Source of the DNA: Penium margaritaceum
Lineage: Eukaryota > Streptophyta > Zygnematophyceae > Desmidiales > Peniaceae
Direction of reading: 5' to 3'
Length of the DNA: 20,082 nucleotides
Assembly: GCA_023375785.1 (NCBI GenBank)
Contig: SZWC01023620.1
Span: forward strand, 19,638-39,719
The notes under the pieces were generated by a model. It did not search any database. It saw only the letters and a list, made by a program, of their open reading frames with translations, and was not told the origin of the DNA. This document shows, piece after piece, positions 11,901 through 20,082 of the stretch. The translations under genes and the position numbers were made by a program. The stretch's first letter is position 1; every line of letters starts with the position of its first letter.

Positions 11901-12054
11901 ACTTACACGCACTTACACACACTTACACACACTTACACAAAACTTACACGCACTTACACACACTTACATGCACTTACACGTGCTTACGAGCACTTACACG
12001 TACTTACACACACTTACACACACTTACACGCACTTACACGCACTTACACGTACT

Positions 12055-15000
12055 TACACACACTTACACGTACTTACACGCATTTACACGAACTTACACA
12101 AAATTAGACCCACTTAAACCGTACTTACACGCACTTACATGTACTTACACGTACTTACCCGCACTTACACGCACTTCCACGCACTTCCACGCACCTACAC
12201 GCACTTACACGCACTTACTCGTACTTACACGCACTTACACGCACTTCCATGCACTTACACGTAGTTACACGCACTTACACGTACTTACTCGCACTTACAC
12301 GTACTTACACGCACTTCCACGTACTTACACGTACTTTCACGTACTTACACGCACTTGCTCACACTTACACGTACTTACACGCATTTACACGAACTTACAC
12401 AAAATTAGACCCACTTAAACCGTACTTACACGCACTTACATGTACTTACACGTACTTACCCGCACTTACACGCACTTCCACGCACTTCCACGCACCTACA
12501 CGCACTTACACGCACTTACTCGTACTTACACGCACTTACACGCACTTCCATGCACTTACACGTAGTTACACGCACTTACACGTACTTACTCGCACTTACA
12601 CGTACTTACACGCACTTCCACGTACTTACACGTACTTTCACGTACTTACACGCACTTGCTCACACTTACACGTACTTACACGCATTTACACGAACTTACA
12701 CAAAATTAGACCCACTTAAACCGTACTTACACGCACTTACATGTACTTACACGTACTTACCCGCACTTACACGCACTTCCACGCACTTCCACGCACCTAC
12801 ACGCACTTACACGCACTTACTCGTACTTACACGCACTTACACGCACTTCCATGCACTTACACGTAGTTACACGCACTTACACGTACTTACTCGCACTTAC
12901 ACGTACTTACACGCACTTCCACGTACTTACACGTACTTTCACGTACTTACACGCACTTGCTCACACTTACACGTACTTACACGCATTTACACGAACTTAC
13001 ACAAAATTAGACCCACTTAAACCGTACTTACACGCACTTACATGTACTTACACGTACTTACCCGCACTTACACGCACTTCCACGCACTTCCACGCACCTA
13101 CACGCACTTACACGCACTTACTCGTACTTACACGCACTTACACGCACTTCCATGCACTTACACGTAGTTACACGCACTTACACGTACTTACTCGCACTTA
13201 CACGTACTTACACGCACTTCCACGTACTTACACGTACTTTCACGTACTTACACGCACTTGCTCACACTTACACGTACTTACACGCATTTACACGAACTTA
13301 CACAAAATTAGACCCACTTAAACCGTACTTACACGCACTTACATGTACTTACACGTACTTACCCGCACTTACACGCACTTCCACGCACTTCCACGCACCT
13401 ACACGCACTTACACGCACTTACTCGTACTTACACGCACTTACACGCACTTCCATGCACTTACACGTAGTTACACGCACTTACACGTACTTACTCGCACTT
13501 ACACGTACTTACACGCACTTCCACGTACTTACACGTACTTTCACGTACTTACACGCACTTGCTCACACTTACACGTACTTACACGCATTTACACGAACTT
13601 ACACAAAATTAGACCCACTTAAACCGTACTTACACGCACTTACATGTACTTACACGTACTTACCCGCACTTACACGCACTTCCACGCACTTCCACGCACC
13701 TACACGCACTTACACGCACTTACTCGTACTTACACGCACTTACACGCACTTCCATGCACTTACACGTAGTTACACGCACTTACACGTACTTACTCGCACT
13801 TACACGTACTTACACGCACTTCCACGTACTTACACGTACTTTCACGTACTTACACGCACTTGCTCACACTTACACGTACTTACACGCATTTACACGAACT
13901 TACACAAAATTAGACCCACTTAAACCGTACTTACACGCACTTACATGTACTTACACGTACTTACCCGCACTTACACGCACTTCCACGCACTTCCACGCAC
14001 CTACACGCACTTACACGCACTTACTCGTACTTACACGCACTTACACGCACTTCCATGCACTTACACGTAGTTACACGCACTTACACGTACTTACTCGCAC
14101 TTACACGTACTTACACGCACTTCCACGTACTTACACGTACTTTCACGTACTTACACGCACTTGCTCACACTTACACGTACTTACACGCATTTACACGAAC
14201 TTACACAAAATTAGACCCACTTAAACCGTACTTACACGCACTTACATGTACTTACACGTACTTACCCGCACTTACACGCACTTCCACGCACTTCCACGCA
14301 CCTACACGCACTTACACGCACTTACTCGTACTTACACGCACTTACACGCACTTCCATGCACTTACACGTAGTTACACGCACTTACACGTACTTACTCGCA
14401 CTTACACGTACTTACACGCACTTCCACGTACTTACACGTACTTTCACGTACTTACACGCACTTGCTCACACTTACACGTACTTACACGCATTTACACGAA
14501 CTTACACAAAATTAGACCCACTTAAACCGTACTTACACGCACTTACATGTACTTACACGTACTTACCCGCACTTACACGCACTTCCACGCACTTCCACGC
14601 ACCTACACGCACTTACACGCACTTACTCGTACTTACACGCACTTACACGCACTTCCATGCACTTACACGTAGTTACACGCACTTACACGTACTTACTCGC
14701 ACTTACACGTACTTACACGCACTTCCACGTACTTACACGTACTTTCACGTACTTACACGCACTTGCTCACACTTACACGTACTTACACGCATTTACACGA
14801 ACTTACACAAAATTAGACCCACTTAAACCGTACTTACACGCACTTACATGTACTTACACGTACTTACCCGCACTTACACGCACTTCCACGCACTTCCACG
14901 CACCTACACGCACTTACACGCACTTACTCGTACTTACACGCACTTACACGCACTTCCATGCACTTACACGTAGTTACACGCACTTACACGTACTTACTCG

Positions 15001-15617
15001 CACTTACACGTACTTACACGCACTTCCACGTACTTACACGTACTTTCACGTACTTACACGCACTTGCTCACACTTACACGTACTTACACGCATTTACACG
15101 AACTTACACAAAATTAGACCCACTTAAACCGTACTTACACGCACTTACATGTACTTACACGTACTTACCCGCACTTACACGCACTTCCACGCACTTCCAC
15201 GCACCTACACGCACTTACACGCACTTACTCGTACTTACACGCACTTACACGCACTTCCATGCACTTACACGTAGTTACACGCACTTACACGTACTTACTC
15301 GCACTTACACGTACTTACACGCACTTCCACGTACTTACACGTACTTTCACGTACTTACACGCACTTGCTCACACTTACACGTACTTACACGCATTTACAC
15401 GAACTTACACAAAATTAGACCCACTTAAACCGTACTTACACGCACTTACATGTACTTACACGTACTTACCCGCACTTACACGCACTTCCACGCACTTCCA
15501 CGCACCTACACGCACTTACACGCACTTACTCGTACTTACACGCACTTACACGCACTTCCATGCACTTACACGTAGTTTCACGCACTTACACGTACTTACT
15601 CGCACTTACACGTACTT
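12055..15617. repeat. 301-bp higher-order repeat block, about 11.8 copies
   Basis: The marker CACTTAAACC occurs at 12111 and then every 301 bp up to 15422, giving eleven full intervals that look identical by eye. A partial copy follows the last marker; it has one mismatch near 15577 (AGTTTC for AGTTAC) and leaves the consensus near 15618. The unit is 29 ten-bp monomers plus one 11-bp monomer (CTTAAACCGTA), which explains the extra base. Distinctive inner variants are TTCCACGCACTTCCACGCAC, CACGTAGTT, CTTGCTCAC and AAAATTAGACCC. The sameness of copies points to very recent amplification, or to assembly expansion or collapse. Confidence 0.95.
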
Positions 15618-16520
15618 ATACGCACTTACTTGTACTCACACGCACTTACACGCACTTACACGCACTTGCACGCACTTACACGTACTTGAACGCACTTACA
15701 CGTACTTACACACACTTATACGAACTTACTCGGACTTACACAAACTTACACGTACTTACACACACTTACACGCACTTACACGCACTTACACGCACTTACA
15801 CCTACTTACACATGCTTAAACACACTTATACACACTTATACGCACTTATACAAACTTACACGCACTTACATACACTTACACGTATTTACACACACTTACA
15901 CGTACTTACACGCACTTACACACACTTATACGCACTTACACGCACTGACACGCACCGACACGCACGTATACGCACTTATACATACTTACACCCACTTACA
16001 CGTACTTACAAGCACTTACACGCACTTACACGCACTTATATGCACTTACACGCACTTCCACGCACTTACATGTATTTACACGAACTTACACGCACTTACA
16101 CAAACTTATACGTACTTACACACACGAACTCGCACTTATATATGCCTACACACACTTACACAAACTTACATGCACTTATACGAACTAACACGCACTTACA
16201 CATACTTACACGCACTAACACGCACTTATACGTACTTACAGACATACACACACTTTCACGCACTTACACGCACTTACACGAACTTACACGTATTTACACA
16301 CACTTACACGCACTTAAACGCACATATCCGCACTTACACACACTTACACGCACTTACACACACTTACACACACTTATACGTACTTTCACATACTTATACA
16401 TGTATACGCACACTTACACGCACTTATACGTACTGACATGCACTTGTACACACTTACACAAACTTACACACACTTACACACACTTACACGCACTTACACA
16501 AACTTACATGCACTTACACG

Positions 16521-16880
16521 CACTTACACGCACTTACACGCACTTACACGCACTTACACACACTTACATACGCTTACACGCACTTACACATACTTACACG
16601 CACTTACACGAACTTACATGCACTTACACGCACTTACACGCACTTGCACGCACAAATTTGTACTTACACATGCTTACACGCACTTACACAAACTTACATG
16701 CACTTACACGCACTTACACGCACTTACACGCACTTACACACACTTACACACGCTTACACGCACTTACACATACTTACACGCACTTACACGAACTTACATG
16801 CACTTACACGCACTTACACGCACTTGCACGCACAAATTTGTACTTACACATGCTTACACGCACTTACACAAACTTACATG
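16521..16880. repeat. 180-bp tandem duplication within the satellite
   Basis: Positions 16521-16700 and 16701-16880 match at an offset of 180, with one visible difference (CTTACATACG against CTTACACACG). Both carry the rare palindrome ACAAATTTGT (16652 and 16832) and the ACATGCTTACACG variant. Upstream of 16521 one extra canonical monomer breaks the alignment, as expected from a one-unit slippage. Confidence 0.8.
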
Positions 16881-18520
16881 CACTTACACACATTTACACG
16901 CACCTACACGTACAAACACGCACTTACACGCAATCACACACTTACACGCACTTACATGCACTTACACGCACTTACACGTACTTATACGTACTTACACACA
17001 CTTACAAGCACTTACACGCACTTACACACACTTACACGAACGTACACGCATTTACAAGCACTTACACACACTTATACGCACTTACACACACTTACATGCT
17101 CTTACACAAACTTATATCCACTTATACGCACTTACACGCACTTACACGCATTTACACATACTTACACGCACTTACACGTACTTACATGCACCTACACAAA
17201 CTTACGTGCACTTGCACGCACTTACACGTACCTACATGCACTTACACGCACTTACACACACTTACGTGCATTAACACGCACTTACACGTACTTACACGTA
17301 CTTACATGCACTTACATACACTTACACGTACTTACACGTACTTACACGTACTTACACGAACTTACACGTACGTACACGCACTTACACGCACTTACACGTA
17401 CTTACGAGCACTTACGCACACTTACACGCACTTACACATATTTACACATACTTATGCGCATTTACACGCACTTACACGCACTTACATGCACTTACACGCA
17501 CTTACACAAACGTACACGCACTTACACACACTTACATGTACTTACACGCACTTACACTCACTTACACGAACGTACACGTACTAACACACACTTACACAAA
17601 CTTACACACACTTACACGCACTTACATGCACTAACACGCACTTACACGCACTTACACGCCCTTACACAAACTTACACGCACTTACACGCACTTACACACA
17701 CTTACACACACTTACACATGCTTACACGCATTTACACGTACGTACATGCAATTGCACGCACTAACACGCACGTACATGCACTTACACAAAATTACACGCA
17801 CCAACACGCACGTACACGCACCTACACGCACTTACACACACGGACACGCACTTACACGCACTTATACAACTTTACACGCACTTACATGCACTTGCATGCA
17901 CTTACACACACTTACACACACTTACACACACTTACACACAGTTATACGCACTTACACGAACGTACACGTACTTACACACACTTACACTTACTTACATGCA
18001 CTAACAGGCACTTACACACACTTACACGCACTTACACGCACTTACACGCACTTACACCTACTTACACGCACTTACTTGCACTTACACACACTTACACCCA
18101 CTAACACGCACTTACACGTACTTACACGTACTTACATGCACTTACACGCACTTACACAAACTTACACACACTTACACGAACTTATACAAACTTAAACTAC
18201 ACTTACACGCACTTACACACACTTACACGTACTTAAACGCACTTACACGCACTTACACGCACTTACACGCACTTACACAAGCTTACACACACTTATATGC
18301 ACTTGCACAAACTTACACGCACTTAGACCCACATAGATACACGTACACACACTTACACATACTTACATGCACGTACACGTACGTATACGCACTTATACAC
18401 ACTTACACGCTCTAACACACACTTATACGTACTTATACAAAATTACACGCACCTACACGCACTTATACGCACTAACATGCACATACATGCACTAACATGC
18501 ACTTACACGCACTTACACGC

Positions 18521-18740
18521 ACTTACATGCACTTACACGCACTTACACGTACTTACATGCACTTTCACGCACTTACACGTACTTACACGCACTTACACGC
18601 ACTTACACGTTCTTACACAAACTTACACGCACTTACATGCACTTACACGCACTTACACGTACTTACATGCACTTTCACGCACTTACACGTACTTACACGC
18701 ACTTACACGCACTTACACGTTCTTACACAAACTTACACGC
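18521..18740. repeat. 110-bp tandem duplication within the satellite
   Basis: Positions 18521-18630 and 18631-18740 read identically. They include the rare variants ACATGCACTTTCACGC and ACGTTCTTACACAAAC. The length is eleven monomers. The copies are adjacent to super-module copy 3. Confidence 0.85.
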
Positions 18741-18789
18741 ACATACAGGAACTTACACATACTTATACATACATACATGCACTTACACG

Positions 18790-19300
18790 CACTTTCACAC
18801 ACTTACACACATGAACTCGTACTTACACATACTTACACGTACTTACACAAACTTACACATACTTATACAAACTTACATCATTTACACACACTTATACGCA
18901 CTTACACACACTTACACGCTCTTACACCCACTGATACGCACTTACACGAACTGGCATTCATTTACACGAACTTACACGTACTTATAAGCACTTACACGTA
19001 CTTCCACGTACTTACATGCACTTACACTTACTTACACGCACTTATACGCACTTACACGCACTTACACATACTTACACGCACGTACACGTACTTATACGCA
19101 CCTACACAAACTTATGCGTACTTACACACTTTTACACGCACCTACATGCACTAACACACACTTGCACGCACTTACATGCACTTACACGTACTTACATGCA
19201 CTTACACCACTTTCATGCACTTACACGCACTTACACATACTTACACGCACTTACACGAACTTAAACTGCACTTACACTCGTTTACCCACACTAATACACA
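18790..19300. repeat. Super-module copy 3
   Basis: Markers in the same order as the other copies are ACATGAACTCGTACTT (about 18809), GAACTGGCATTCATTTACA at 18948, CTTATAAGCACTT (about 18982), CCTACACAAACTTATGCG (about 19102), and CTTAAACTGCACTTACACTC at 19260. The GAACTG to CTTAAAC distance is 312 bp. From 19080 to 19200 it resembles copy 2 (11580-11690) closely. Confidence 0.6.
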
Positions 19301-19956
19301 CTTAGACGCACTTACACCCACTTACACGCATTTACATAAACGTACACGTACTTACACGCACTTACACGCACTTACACGCACTTACACGTACTTAGACATA
19401 CTTACACACACTTATACACACTTCCACGCAATTACACACACTTATTTCCACTTACACACACTTACACGCACCTACACACACTTACACGTACTTACACGTA
19501 CTTACATGCACTTACACATACTTACACGCACTTACACACACTTACACAAACTTACACGCACTTACACGCACTTACACGTACATACACGTGCTTACAAGCA
19601 CTTACACGCACTTACACGCACTTATACGTACTTACACGCACTTACACGCACTTACACGAACTTAAACTGACTTACACACATTTACACGAACTTATACGAA
19701 ATTAGACCCACTTAAACCGCACTTACACGTACTTACATACACTTATACGCACTTACACGCACTTACACGTACTTACACACACTTACTTGCACTTGCACAC
19801 ACTTACACACACTTACACGTACTTACACGTACTTACACGGACTTAAACGCACTTACACGAACTTACACGCACTTACACGAACTTACATGCACTTACATGC
19901 ACTTTCACACACTTACACGCACTTATACACACTTATACGCACTTACACGCACAAAC

Positions 19957-20079
19957 ATGGGACAGGCGCTATCTGAAAAGGTGGTCGTACTACGGTTGTT
20001 TGCCAGTCTACCCACCAGATTTGACACAACAGTTGAACAACTCCTGGCATTTCCAGAACAAGGGGCAACCCTTGATTAA
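19957..20079 (+). pseudogene. 5'-truncated Ty1/copia-type gag (UBN2-like) fragment
   Basis: Directly after the satellite, forty codons read as part of a copia-type gag. They begin MGQALSEKVVVLRL; the Leu-x-x-Ser-Leu-Pro...Phe-Asp core (FASLPTRFDTTVEQLL) is the typical signature of the UBN2 family. A TAA at 20077-20079 ends the frame, three bases before the window edge. The family's helices before and after this segment are missing: the first part is replaced by satellite, and the rest is either beyond the edge or lost. A one-base shift just before the stop is possible but cannot be judged from four residual bases. The ATG is probably an internal Met of the original gag, not a true start. Confidence 0.65.
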
Positions 20080-20082
20080 AGG

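Larger units (their letters stand above)
4684..19952. repeat. 15.3-kb satellite array of a 10-bp monomer (CACTTACACG)
   Basis: About 1,500 head-to-tail copies of a 10-bp unit fill the region. The commonest form on the plus strand is CTTACACGCA. Common variants put GT, AC, AT, AA or GA where the canonical unit has GC, or change ACG to ATG. The 10-bp register is kept over hundreds of bases and breaks only at a few places, such as about 6168, 7908, 9446, 11938, 16230 and 16934, and at each 11-bp ACTTAAACCG-type unit. The plus strand lacks stops in the canonical unit, while the minus strand has a TAA in every unit. The array starts abruptly after TTCTATTGATC and ends just before a copia gag fragment. 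It does not match the common telomere units. Confidence 0.97.

Noticed and set aside
4923..19670. Dozens of long plus-strand open frames rich in His, Leu, Thr and Tyr
   Set aside because: The canonical monomer has no plus-strand stop in any frame, so all three frames are open by composition. The same peptide appears in each frame, which real coding selection would not produce.
4684..19952. Telomere or CRISPR array
   Set aside because: The unit is not a TTAGGG/TTTAGGG-type repeat, and there is no alternation of a constant repeat with unique spacers.
19897..20079. In-frame fusion of satellite peptide to the copia gag fragment
   Set aside because: Every upstream frame is open, so an in-frame join is guaranteed and carries no information.

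Overview
The window is eukaryotic repeat DNA. No intact gene or RNA gene can be supported. Two retroelement remnants flank one very large satellite: a Ty3/gypsy-like gag on the left and a Ty1/copia-like gag fragment on the right. A land plant or streptophyte alga would fit both gag types and the possible CAG-to-TAG decay, but the taxon cannot be fixed from the sequence.

Positions 1-4683, left flank. The minus strand carries a badly decayed Ty3/gypsy-type gag that runs off the left edge. It has an N-terminal acidic part (about 2500-919), a gag core (about 784-454) and a broken CCHC zinc knuckle (322-281), spread over three frames with at least ten stops. Upstream lie a 252-bp direct duplication (2617-2868 and 2870-3121) joined by one N, and a 206-codon minus-strand frame with a coiled-coil-like helix (3179-3799). 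Positions 3800-4683 hold no convincing gene.

Positions 4684-19952, satellite. About 15.3 kb is a tandem array of a 10-bp monomer, CACTTACACG and close variants. It is not uniform. There is a 190-bp higher-order repeat (8011-8990), a 301-bp higher-order repeat with 11 identical full intervals plus partial ends (about 12055-15617), four local duplications of 110-180 bp, a recurring module carrying an 11-bp monomer (ACTTAAACCG type), and an older super-module seen three times (about 9300-9930, 11290-11900, 18790-19300). Because 10 is not a multiple of 3 and the monomer has no stop on the plus strand, all three plus frames stay open for long stretches and spell the same decapeptide. These frames are a by-product of the repeat and are not annotated as genes.

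Positions 19957-20079, right flank. The array stops abruptly against a 5'-truncated copia-type gag (UBN2-like) fragment that ends at a TAA next to the window edge.

The retroelement pieces are dead or broken. The interest lies in the satellite: its layered history, its strand-specific motif content (GTAAGT in every canonical minus-strand monomer), its CpG-centred variation and its junction with a retroelement coding region.
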